Part shown: piece after piece, positions 31,985 to 38,754 of the stretch
How positions within the stretch are numbered: the first letter of the stretch is position 1
Layout: every line of letters starts with the position of its first letter
Source of the DNA: a virus
Strand: one strand, 5' to 3'
DNA length: 43,203 bases
IMG/VR virus record: IMGVR_UViG_3300032220_002271
Location: 1 to 43,203 of that record
Made by a program: the position numbers and the translations under genes
Notes under the pieces: model-generated
What the model was told of the DNA's origin: nothing
Seen by the model: the letters and a program-made list of their open reading frames with translations, nothing else
The model's database searches: none

Positions 31985-32248
31985 TCAAGCATTGACGGCC
32001 TCCATGTGCTGCAAAGCTTGTGCGGCACGCAACTCCGGCCAGATCTCCATCCAGTCTTCGGGTCTCAACTCGGTGCGCTTCACCGCACCCGCAGAGTTCA
32101 TTTCAACCAGCGCGCACACCTTTTCCCGAAGCAGCCCACCCGTCGAACAGGCTTTGCGCATGTATCCGACAGTGGTGCCGCATCGCAGTGCGAAATCGAC
32201 CTGTTCCTGCCTGGACAAGCCGTTGAGGTAGATGAGGAGCTTTTTCAT
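31985..32248 (-). CDS. Cro / YdaS-type HTH repressor
   Basis: 87-residue DNA-binding protein starting MKKLLIYLNGLSRQEQVDFA. The HTH (QEQVDFALRCGTTVGYMRKA) and the following REKVCALVEMNSAGAVKRTE, then LRPEDWMEIWPEL, are typical of the Cro/YdaS family. I chose the ATG at 32248. No ribosome site precedes it, and a TAATAT -10 element (32262-32257) ends only nine bases before the ATG, so the mRNA is probably leaderless like lambda cI. It diverges from the CI-like gene at 32337 with shared operators between. Confidence 0.8.
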   Translation of the reverse strand: MKKLLIYLNGLSRQEQVDFALRCGTTVGYMRKACSTGGLLREKVCALVEMNSAGAVKRTELRPEDWMEIWPELRAAQALQHMEAVNA

Positions 32249-32258
32249 AAGCCCGCAT

Positions 32259-32312
32259 ATTACCATTTGGTATTTCAAAACCAATACTTTTTGGTGTTTT
32301 ACTTAACGGTAA
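32259..32312. promoter_or_regulatory. divergent operator region (immunity switch)
   Basis: Three palindromic sites lie between the Cro-like and CI-like genes: TACCATTTGGTA inside 32259-32274, ACCAA/TTGGT arms at 32280-32295, and TTACTTAACGGTAA at 32299-32312. The first overlaps a TAATAT -10 for the leftward gene (with TTGGTT 16 bases further upstream as a possible -35). The first and third recur at 33487-33502 and, inverted with one difference, 33513-33526. Confidence 0.75.
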
Positions 32313-32336
32313 TCGCTCTAGAGAATCGAGGGCGAT

Positions 32337-32801
32337 ATGAGTGACACCGAAGACCCAGTCGTTGCAAACCGACGCAGTAGGCTCAAACTCTGGATCGACA
32401 CGCGCTGTGACGGCTCCCAGAAGCAATTCATCGCCTCTACAAACGATGGGGAAAAGCAGATCAACCAGGGCGAGCTTTCTGGGCTGCTACGCAGCAAATC
32501 TTTCGGAGAAAAGCGCGCAAGGTCTCTAGAAAAGCAGGCACACATGCCTGCAGGCTTTCTAGATGCTCGCTCTGACGCGTCCGAACAATCGGCACTCATC
32601 GCTGCAGAACCAACACCCGTTTACGGCCCCTCCTGGCCGTTCCGCAGGGTCTCGCATGAACGGCTCACGGCTTTACGCCAGCACTTGGGCCCGCAGAGAT
32701 TCGCAGATGCCATTGATGACATGGACGAGCTGCTGGAGTCGACGCTTATCAAATGGGAACGCAGAGCGGAGACAGACGCCGTTAAAAGCGCTGCCGCGTA
32801 G
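32337..32801 (+). CDS. CI-like repressor without peptidase domain
   Basis: 154-residue protein. The N-terminal 75 residues (RRSRLKLWIDTRCDGSQKQF, INQGELSGLLRSKSFGEKRA, RSLEKQAHMPAGFLD) match the HTH domain of S24-type phage repressors in Burkholderiales. The expected C-terminal autopeptidase (Ser/Lys) domain is absent; instead there is a short helical tail (RVSHERLTALRQHLGPQRFA, DDMDELLESTLIKWE) likely for dimerisation. It would maintain lysogeny by binding the operators at 32259-32312 and 33487-33526. GAGGG precedes the ATG. Induction cannot occur by standard self-cleavage. Confidence 0.78.
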   Translation: MSDTEDPVVANRRSRLKLWIDTRCDGSQKQFIASTNDGEKQINQGELSGLLRSKSFGEKRARSLEKQAHMPAGFLDARSDASEQSALIAAEPTPVYGPSWPFRRVSHERLTALRQHLGPQRFADAIDDMDELLESTLIKWERRAETDAVKSAAA

Positions 32802-32877
32802 AACGGCGCGTATTTACCAGTTTCCAGCCAAGCGCATCGAACGCCCAAGCCTGGATCAATGACAAGAGAGGGAGAGG

Positions 32878-33468
32878 ATGAAACACCACAGCCACGCCCA
32901 AAATGGGCTAAGCCTTATAGCTGTCATCCTAGTGGTCGCAGTTCTCGGCATGGGTGCAGCAATTTTCTTGAACGAGCGTGGCAAAAGCGCTGAGCGCGAA
33001 GCTCGCCAGAAAGAGATTGCTGTCCAGCGCGCTGAAGAAGCTGCGCAGAACCAGCGAGCAGAAGCTGAGCGGGCGGCGCTGCAAAAACAGGCTGCGCAGG
33101 CGGCCAAACCTGCAGATCCGCTCGCCACTTCCCTCAAAGCTGCAGATGATCTCTATCTCCGCTGGCAAGACGCCCGCGAGGTCGCCACCAGCAGCAGCCG
33201 GATGGCTCTTTCCGGCCCTCTAGCCACGCTGCAGGCAGTCCGCCGTGACGCGAAAGAGCTGAATGTGCCGCCCTGTCTCGATCGCGGCAAGGAAGAGCTG
33301 CTCGCCGGCATGGACCTCACAATCGAGGGCGTGCTTGTGTTCATGCAGAATCCGGCCAAGATGGGCGACCTCTTGGCACAGGAAAAGTTTTTAGACGCTG
33401 GAAAGCGCTTCCAGAACTATCGGGCCGATCGCTCAATGTGTCCCTCGCCCAACGAACCTAGGGCTTAG
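32878..33468 (+). CDS. prepilin-like membrane protein, probable lysogeny gene
   Basis: 196-residue protein with an N-terminal hydrophobic segment (NGLSLIAVILVVAVLGMGAA) that resembles a type IV prepilin signal (Gly before a hydrophobic helix) but lacks the usual Glu at mature position five. A charged coiled coil (residues about 34-75) and a helical C-terminal domain with two Cys follow. Strong GAGAGGGAGAGG ribosome site. It lies directly after the repressor gene in the same direction, so it is probably expressed in the lysogen. Superinfection exclusion by interfering with pili or DNA entry is a reasonable guess, not shown. Confidence 0.6.
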   Translation: MKHHSHAQNGLSLIAVILVVAVLGMGAAIFLNERGKSAEREARQKEIAVQRAEEAAQNQRAEAERAALQKQAAQAAKPADPLATSLKAADDLYLRWQDAREVATSSSRMALSGPLATLQAVRRDAKELNVPPCLDRGKEELLAGMDLTIEGVLVFMQNPAKMGDLLAQEKFLDAGKRFQNYRADRSMCPSPNEPRA

Positions 33469-33486
33469 ACAGTCGAAATTCATCAA

Positions 33487-33529
33487 ATTACCATTTGGTA
33501 TTGCAAAGCTAATTACCATTAAGTAATAT
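33487..33529 (+). promoter_or_regulatory. early rightward promoter with repressor operators
   Basis: TTGCAA (33501-33506), 17 bases, then TAATAT (33524-33529) forms a plausible sigma-70 promoter. Operator ATTACCATTTGGTATT (33487-33502) touches the -35, and TTACCATTAAGTAA (33513-33526) covers spacer and -10. Both sites also occur in the divergent region 32259-32312, so the same repressor should shut off this early operon. Confidence 0.75.
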
Positions 33530-33531
33530 CA

Positions 33532-33559
33532 CCTCCGAACCCATCCCGGGTTGCGGAGG
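33532..33559 (+). promoter_or_regulatory. hairpin that sequesters the first early ribosome site
   Basis: CCTCCG (33532-33537) pairs with CGGAGG (33554-33559), extended by AACCC (33538-33542) with GGGTT (33548-33552), one bulged G and a five-base loop. The Shine-Dalgarno GGAGG (33555-33559) is buried in the stem, and TTTT follows just before the ATG at 33564. It may act as an attenuator, a terminator or a translational lock. Confidence 0.65.
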
Positions 33560-33563
33560 TTTT

Positions 33564-33860
33564 ATGTTTTTACATCCATTGATAGCGCTGCTGGAGGCGC
33601 TACAACAGGCCGAGCGGTTCGCCGCGGGCTTTGAAGACGATGCAACCCAGCAGCCCGCAGTCAACGATCTGCTGGTCAAGTTGCGTACCCAGATCCAGGT
33701 CACGCTGATTGCGATCGACACCCTGCGCGTGCAGATGGCCTGCCGCGTCGCCAACACCAGCTTCAACGAATGGGCCACTAAAAAGCTCTTCCAGGTCGCG
33801 CCAGGCCAGCCCGACGCCGACGCTGCAAACACCCCTCAAGAGCCGGGGGTGCAGCCATGA
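33564..33860 (+). CDS. first early-operon protein, unknown
   Basis: 98-residue helical protein starting MFLHPLIALLEALQQAERFA, with a C-terminus that is Pro/Ala/Glu-rich and ends in GVQP. No recognised domain. It is the first gene behind the early promoter, and its ribosome site lies in a hairpin. Its stop overlaps the next start by four bases (ATGA), within a 19-bp sequence repeated at 35566-35584. It may be a regulator or host-takeover factor by position only. Confidence 0.65.
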   Translation: MFLHPLIALLEALQQAERFAAGFEDDATQQPAVNDLLVKLRTQIQVTLIAIDTLRVQMACRVANTSFNEWATKKLFQVAPGQPDADAANTPQEPGVQP

Positions 33861-33865
33861 GCAGC
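33847..33865. repeat. 19-bp direct repeat at gene junction, copy 1
   Basis: GGGTGCAGCCATGAGCAGC spans the stop of the first early gene and the start of the second. An identical copy lies at 35566-35584, at the junction of the 44-codon gene and the next membrane gene. The repeats bracket 1.7 kb. Confidence 0.75.
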
Positions 33866-34798
33866 ACCGAGCACAACTCCAGCAACCTGCCTTTGCAGCT
33901 ATCAGTGCTGCCTCAGGATCTGCTTCGCACTTTGCAACGTGCAGCCAATAGCCTCGATCTGGACATCGATGGACTCACCGTTGCTGAGGTCGTAGAGCGT
34001 TACTCCGCTTTGGGATGCCAAATTACCCTCGACTTCGCAGCCCGCATCCTGAATGAATCCCCCTCTGCGGGCGCGCGCCACAGAGATGTCTCCGTTCGCC
34101 AAGAGAATAAAGGCGACCTGTCGGTCAGCGGTAATGAAGACGATGGTGCCTTTGATCATTTGCACAGTGTAAGCAGCAATCTCACGCTGCGCTTCTACGA
34201 ATGGCAGTGCGGCCACCACGGCACACGCCCGCAGGACATCCCTGTATCCAGCCCCGAGCAGGCGACCGCCATCTTGGTGGCGATGAGCCACTGCATCAAC
34301 CAGCCAGGCCATTTCTGCGCCTGGCTGATGGATGAAAAGTACGCCGTCGACGCCTATGTCACCGACGACTATGTGTCGACGACGACCGGGCACAGCAAGA
34401 GCTTCCCCGTCTGGTCTGAGCTGAATTTCAACGACGAGCGCCCCCTGCTGATCTACGGCACTGCAGATCAGATTGCTGAATTGCGCCACCCAGACAACGC
34501 CGAGGCCGTGGACTGCATTTGGTTCTACGAATCGCTGCCCTCTTGGGACGGGAAGACGTTCCTGGACCATGACGTCGCCACCACCACGCTCACCCTCGCA
34601 GAGCTGGAAAACATCACCCGACCACACGAGTGGTATGAGCCTGGCAGCGCAAGCCTGTTTGCCCTGCCTCCCATCTTCAAGACCGCCGAATCCGCCCTTG
34701 AAGAAGTACGCCAAGAGCGCGCCAGCATCGCCGCCTGCAGCGACGTACAGACGCCTGTACCTGCGACCGATCCCACCCTCCCCACCACAGCCGATTAA
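33857..34798 (+). CDS. early-operon protein, unknown (313 aa)
   Basis: 313-residue acidic protein. The N-terminal 70 residues are helical (LPQDLLRTLQRAANSLDLDI, LTVAEVVERYSALGCQITLD). The rest is a mixed domain rich in aromatics (RFYEWQCGHHG, CINQPGHFCAWLMDEKYAVD, VWSELNFNDERPLLIYGTAD). No catalytic signature seen and no family recognised. Its 3' end carries the third 16-bp repeat copy (34745-34760). It starts within the 19-bp repeat and is followed after 11 bases by the helicase relative; both lie in the repeat-bounded cassette. Confidence 0.65.
   Translation: MSSTEHNSSNLPLQLSVLPQDLLRTLQRAANSLDLDIDGLTVAEVVERYSALGCQITLDFAARILNESPSAGARHRDVSVRQENKGDLSVSGNEDDGAFDHLHSVSSNLTLRFYEWQCGHHGTRPQDIPVSSPEQATAILVAMSHCINQPGHFCAWLMDEKYAVDAYVTDDYVSTTTGHSKSFPVWSELNFNDERPLLIYGTADQIAELRHPDNAEAVDCIWFYESLPSWDGKTFLDHDVATTTLTLAELENITRPHEWYEPGSASLFALPPIFKTAESALEEVRQERASIAACSDVQTPVPATDPTLPTTAD
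34745..34760. repeat. 16-bp repeat GTACAGACGCCTGTAC, copy 3
   Basis: Third exact copy, in the last codons of the 313-residue gene, again read as VQTPV in frame. It lies 36 bases before the stop codon. Confidence 0.75.
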
Positions 34799-34809
34799 GC
34801 GAGGCTTGC

Positions 34810-35448
34810 ATGACTACAACCACTCACACCCCTCATGAAAGCGCCGTCATGGGGCTGATCCGTCAGTTAGCCAACAACGATGAAGCCAAGGTGCAGCAGC
34901 TACTGGCATGGATGGCTGCCCCACTCCAAAAACCCGGCCACAAATTGCAGCAAGGCCTGCTGCTTGCAGAGCGCCAGTTAGGCGGCAACTGGCTGCTGGC
35001 GGCAATTCTTTCGGAGATCTACAGCGACAGCGGCCTGTGGATGTATGCAGAGAACATGAGCGCCAAATTCACATTTTTGCGCCCCGAAACCCGCTTGCTT
35101 TGCGTCAGTCACGCCGGGTTCGACCTGTTTCGCGGCAGCCGATCCAATCCGCCCACAGCTGAAAAGCTCAAAACCCTGATCACCAGCCAATCGGTTCAAC
35201 TGAACCCCAGGCACCAAGAGCCCCAAACCATCCCAAACCACCTGAATGTCGTGTTTCTCACAGGTGCCGCAAACCCCTTTAACGAGTCCGACCGCCGCTG
35301 GTTCGTCATCGAGCCCAAGCACGACCTGCAGCTCAGCCAGCAAGACGATTACCTGCTGAGCTACTCCAACCGCCTGGAGCGCACCCTGGCTCTGAAAAAC
35401 CTGCTCATGCGCCACAGCATCAACAGCAACGCTCTGGAGGCCGTATGA
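34810..35448 (+). CDS. ATPase-dead relative of the phage SF3 helicase
   Basis: 212-residue protein that aligns with the core of the helicase at 28190-29857. Matching segments, in order: LLAWMAAPLQKPGHKL (helicase IRWLAYPLQHPGAKM), LKTLITSQSVQLNPRHQ (LKALITSPTVQINSKHQ), NHLNVVFLTG (NHMNIVFLSN) and NESDRRWFVIEPKHD (DNTDRRYLVVYTPKA). The Walker A position holds ERQLGGNW instead of GDEGAGKN, and the Walker B position holds LLCVSHAG instead of FVVGDE, so ATP hydrolysis is not expected. The N- and C-terminal helicase extensions are missing. It may dampen or regulate the active hexamer, or have a new role. GAGG precedes the start. Confidence 0.78.
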   Translation: MTTTTHTPHESAVMGLIRQLANNDEAKVQQLLAWMAAPLQKPGHKLQQGLLLAERQLGGNWLLAAILSEIYSDSGLWMYAENMSAKFTFLRPETRLLCVSHAGFDLFRGSRSNPPTAEKLKTLITSQSVQLNPRHQEPQTIPNHLNVVFLTGAANPFNESDRRWFVIEPKHDLQLSQQDDYLLSYSNRLERTLALKNLLMRHSINSNALEAV

Positions 35449-35579
35449 CCCAGCGCTACCAGGTCAAGGTCGGCAAGCTGCGCTATGTTGGTGAGTACAC
35501 CTCCGCCAGCGTTGCCATCCTCATTGCGCAGTGCATCTTTGGCGTGCACTCCGCATCTGCCCTGCGGGTGCAGCCATGA
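35445..35579 (+). CDS. unlisted 44-aa protein
   Basis: Reading from the ATG at 35445 gives 44 codons (MTQRYQVKVGKLRYVGEYTS, then a hydrophobic AILIAQCIFGV part, ending RVQP). The start overlaps the preceding stop and the stop overlaps the next start, both as ATGA, which is strong evidence of a real coupled gene. No function recognised. Its last bases belong to the second copy of the 19-bp repeat. Confidence 0.65.
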   Translation: MTQRYQVKVGKLRYVGEYTSASVAILIAQCIFGVHSASALRVQP

Positions 35580-35584
35580 GCAGC
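35566..35584. repeat. 19-bp direct repeat at gene junction, copy 2
   Basis: Identical to 33847-33865. Both copies straddle a stop/start ATGA junction, so recombination between them would remove three genes and leave an intact junction between the first early gene and the membrane gene at 35576. Confidence 0.75.
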
Positions 35585-35755
35585 CGCCCTACACACTTCA
35601 TCACGCGCCACGACACCGCGCATACGCGGGAAATGCGCCGGCAGCGCCGCGTGTTGGCAGGCATGGCTGTTGCGCTGGCGGTGGTCATGGCGCTGACCGT
35701 GTCGGCCCCGTTCTGGGCCTCGCTCTACCTGTGCGTTCGCTGGGGGTGCCAGTAA
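35576..35755 (+). CDS. small single-span membrane protein
   Basis: 59-residue protein from the ATG at 35576 (MSSRPTHFITRHDTAHTREM), with a basic N-terminal half and one hydrophobic segment (VLAGMAVALAVVMALTVSAP) before a short tail. I chose this start for its ATGA overlap with the preceding gene. The stop overlaps the next start (TAATG). Orientation by charge suggests the N-terminus is cytoplasmic. Role unknown. Confidence 0.62.
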   Translation: MSSRPTHFITRHDTAHTREMRRQRRVLAGMAVALAVVMALTVSAPFWASLYLCVRWGCQ

Positions 35756-36081
35756 TGGAGCAAGCCACCGCCAACACCATGCAGCTGCGCATCAAGGGCA
35801 CCGTGACGGACTGCGTCTGCCGCACAACGACCAGCGGCCACGCTCAGCTCGAGATCAAGCTGGCAGCACCAGGCCAGCAGCTGGTGCGCGCCATCCACAC
35901 CTACCCCAACAAGAGCCAGGCCAGCCTTCACGCGGCCAGCAGCCTGGCGCGCCAGCTCAAGGGCAAGCAGGCCGAGCTGTACGCCACAGAACCCCGCTTT
36001 GCACGCCAGCGCCTGGACTGCATTGCCCAACACATCGCCTTTGAACCCTCTACGCCCTCGCGCAAGGACATCGACTCATGA
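35755..36081 (+). CDS. early protein, possibly OB-fold-like
   Basis: 108-residue protein from the ATG at 35755 (MEQATANTMQLRIKGTVTDC), which overlaps the preceding stop by one base (TAATG). The first half shows alternating strands (QLRIKGTVTDCVCRTTTSGH, AQLEIKLAAPGQQLVRAIHT) and the second half is basic and helical. This loosely fits a small nucleic-acid-binding OB fold such as an SSB-like protein, but no diagnostic motif is present. It ends in an ATGA overlap with the next gene. Confidence 0.6.
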   Translation: MEQATANTMQLRIKGTVTDCVCRTTTSGHAQLEIKLAAPGQQLVRAIHTYPNKSQASLHAASSLARQLKGKQAELYATEPRFARQRLDCIAQHIAFEPSTPSRKDIDS

Positions 36082-36365
36082 CCCGCTTTGACCTCGACCC
36101 CATCGACCTGCAAGCCCAATTCGGCGCGAGCCAGCGCAGCCGCCACTCGCTGGCTCACCCCGTGCCTACGGCCAAGGCCTTGAACATGCGCCGCCAGGAC
36201 GAGCGCCTGCAGGTCGCCACCTCCCGAATCAGCAACGGCACCACCCGAGAGCCTTATCGCGGCGGCGAGCTGATGGCAAGCCCCCGTGCCGGCGCAATGG
36301 ACGCCCAAAAGCTCCCCAGCGTACTGATGGGCGAACGCACCTACCCCAAGGCCACACAGCCATGA
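36078..36365 (+). CDS. early protein, unknown (95 aa)
   Basis: 95-residue basic protein (MTRFDLDPIDLQAQFGASQR) with many Arg, Gln, Pro and Ser residues, probably with little fixed structure. Both ends overlap neighbours by four bases (ATGA). No family recognised. Confidence 0.6.
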   Translation: MTRFDLDPIDLQAQFGASQRSRHSLAHPVPTAKALNMRRQDERLQVATSRISNGTTREPYRGGELMASPRAGAMDAQKLPSVLMGERTYPKATQP

Positions 36366-36583
36366 CCACCGCCTGCAAGAACTGCAGCCAATGGCAACCG
36401 GACAGCAGCGCTGCACGCATGGTGCAGCACGGCTTTGCCAACTGCAGCCGCCAGCGCCTGGCCTGGCGCTATGTCAGCGCCGACAGCAGCTGCAGCCGCT
36501 TTGATGCCCTGCCCGCCGACCAGGTCGAGGCCCGCCGCAAAGCCGCAACGGAAGCCGTGCGCGCACTCAAGGAGAAAAAGTAA
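36362..36583 (+). CDS. small Cys-containing early protein
   Basis: 73-residue protein starting MTTACKNCSQWQPDSSAARM. Cys residues at about 5, 8, 28 and 44 (CKNC, NCSRQR, SSCSRF) could bind a zinc ion, followed by a basic helix ending KEKK. A second protein of similar size and Cys-rich design lies at 41091-41303 and also ends in a Lys/Glu-rich tail. It overlaps the previous gene by four bases and the ParB-like gene by one base. Zinc binding is inferred. Confidence 0.62.
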   Translation: MTTACKNCSQWQPDSSAARMVQHGFANCSRQRLAWRYVSADSSCSRFDALPADQVEARRKAATEAVRALKEKK

Positions 36584-38754
36584 TGGCTACCAAAGACCCC
36601 CTGCTCGACCGCCTGGTCACCATCAACGACGACGCCACCACCAGCAAGGGCAGGCCACATCCCCAGGCCGGCCTGCAAGCCAAGGTGATCGGCAAGACCC
36701 CCAACGGTCGCCAGTACCAGCTCGACTGCGAAGGCACGCTGATCAATCTGCCTATGGCCGATTTCAGCCTGGTCAAAGCCGACAGCGCTGAGCCGCTGGC
36801 TGAGTCCGATGCCACGTCCGAGCAGCCATGCGCCGAGCTGCACAAGTTCGTCCCCAGCCGCACCAACCGAACAGTCGCGGAAGACGACGAGCTGCACGCG
36901 CTGGCCGCGACCATCAAGGCCTACGGGATACTGCAGCCCATCATCGTGCGCAAGCTGCCGGCAGAGCGCCTGCAGGACACCTTCGAGAATCCTGCAACCC
37001 GCAAGGCAGCTTTCGAGATCATCGCCGGCGAGCGCCGCTTTGTGGCCGCTCGCGTTGCCGGCCTGCGCTCGGTGCCATATCTGCTGGTAGAGGCCGACAA
37101 TCAGTTGGCCCTGCAGATGCAGCTGATTGAAAATCTGCACCGCCAAAACCTCAACCCCATCGAGGAGGCCCGACAGCTGCAGATGCTGATCGAGGACTTC
37201 CAGCTCACCCGTGACGACGCCGCAGACGCAGTCCGCAAGAGCCGCACCCATGTCTATGAGACTCTGCGCCTGCTGTCGCTACCCCACACAGCGATGCAAG
37301 CCCTCAAGGATGGCCGGCTGCCGCGCAGCCACGCGCTGCTGGTGCTGCAGCGCCCCACGGTCGCCATGCAGGAGGAGTTTGCCGAGCGCGTCCTAACTGG
37401 TGGCCCCGACGGCGGCACCATGAGCTTTCGCAGCGCCCAGGATCTGGCTCGCCGCAACTACATGACAGAGCTGGACAAGGCTCCGTTTGACCTGGCGGAT
37501 GCCCTGCTCTGCCCCAAGGCCGGCGCATGCACCAAATGCCCCAAGCGCACCGGCGCAACGCCAGACTTGTGGGACAAGCAAGTCCCCGACTCCTGCACAG
37601 ACACTGCCTGCTTTGCAGACAAGAAAGAAGCCCAGCTCGCCCGCGTGAAAGCCGAGGCCGTCCAGGCTGGCCGCCAGATCATCAGCGGCAAGGCTGCGCG
37701 CGACATCATGCCGACCGAGACCGGCACCCTGCGCGGCTATATCGCCCTGGACAAGGCCAGCCAGGGCAGCAAGGCCGAAACGCGCCAGGTGCTCGGCCAG
37801 GACGTGCCCGCCAGCCGCGTCGTGCTGATCGAGACCCCCAGCGGCGGCTTTACCGAGGCCGTGCCCGTGCATGCCGCAAGCGCAGTAGTGCAGGCCCAGT
37901 CAGCTACCGCCAAACCAGAGAAGACAGCCAAGAAAGACAAGGCCCCGCCAGCAGTTGAACCATCACGGGCCGAGCTGGAGGCCGAGTACTCCCGCCGCTG
38001 GCGCGAGGAAGCGGTCGCCTCCACGATCGACGGCCTGTACTGCTGCAAACCCGACTCACTGAGTTACATCCCCAGCCACGCAGCGCTGCACATCCTCAAG
38101 AAACTGGCTGCAGGCGTTTCGCGGGAGTGCCTGTTGATGATCTTTCACATCCCCCCGAATTCCACCCGGGCCGATGACGAACTTCAAGAAGCTATCGAGA
38201 GCGCCGCAGAGCAAGATTTGCCAGAACTGATCAGCTACATGCTGCAGCTGGCCTGCACGGCAGACCTTAAGGAAGATCCTGCACGCCCGGGCGATGCCCC
38301 GATCATCGAGGAGCTGCGCGACCTGTCCAACTGCGACCTGGAGACCATCCAGACCGAGGTGCAGGATGAAATGAAGGCCGAAGCCGCAAAGCGTGCGGGC
38401 AAGCCGGCCAGCAAACCCACCGGCAGCAAGGGCACGACCAAGGTCAAACAGCAGGAGGCCAGCGCAGCCATTGCCAAGGCTATGCAGGCAGCGGATGCGG
38501 CGATCGCAGCGACTGAATTTGAACCAGGCCAGACCGTCCGCATCAAGGTCGACCTGCGCGGTCCTGAAAAGGCCTTGCTGCCCACGCGCCAGCGCCTGGC
38601 TGTCATCAAGCAAAAGATGGGCGACCGCGCCTTCATGGTGGAGCTGCCCGCAGATCCCAAGGCAACCCCGACCGACATGGTCGAGCGCTGGGTCATCAGC
38701 GCCGACTACACCGAGCTGCAGGCCGTAGAGCAAGCGGAGGCCCAGCATGCGTAA
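36583..38754 (+). CDS. large ParB-like protein
   Basis: 723-residue protein. Residues about 85-200 form a ParB/Spo0J N-terminal domain with GERRFVAA (about 148-155, the CTP-binding type motif) and LIENLHRQNLNPIEEA. A KorB-type HTH region follows (about 200-265). A Cys cluster near residue 305-345 (CPKAGACTKCPKRTG, CTDTACF) could bind zinc. The C-terminal 350 residues are long helices and a basic Lys/Ala-rich part. No ParA is encoded in the window, so classical partition is unlikely without a host partner. It may act in replication, recombination or transcription. The start overlaps the preceding stop (TAATG). Confidence 0.82.
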   Translation: MATKDPLLDRLVTINDDATTSKGRPHPQAGLQAKVIGKTPNGRQYQLDCEGTLINLPMADFSLVKADSAEPLAESDATSEQPCAELHKFVPSRTNRTVAEDDELHALAATIKAYGILQPIIVRKLPAERLQDTFENPATRKAAFEIIAGERRFVAARVAGLRSVPYLLVEADNQLALQMQLIENLHRQNLNPIEEARQLQMLIEDFQLTRDDAADAVRKSRTHVYETLRLLSLPHTAMQALKDGRLPRSHALLVLQRPTVAMQEEFAERVLTGGPDGGTMSFRSAQDLARRNYMTELDKAPFDLADALLCPKAGACTKCPKRTGATPDLWDKQVPDSCTDTACFADKKEAQLARVKAEAVQAGRQIISGKAARDIMPTETGTLRGYIALDKASQGSKAETRQVLGQDVPASRVVLIETPSGGFTEAVPVHAASAVVQAQSATAKPEKTAKKDKAPPAVEPSRAELEAEYSRRWREEAVASTIDGLYCCKPDSLSYIPSHAALHILKKLAAGVSRECLLMIFHIPPNSTRADDELQEAIESAAEQDLPELISYMLQLACTADLKEDPARPGDAPIIEELRDLSNCDLETIQTEVQDEMKAEAAKRAGKPASKPTGSKGTTKVKQQEASAAIAKAMQAADAAIAATEFEPGQTVRIKVDLRGPEKALLPTRQRLAVIKQKMGDRAFMVELPADPKATPTDMVERWVISADYTELQAVEQAEAQHA

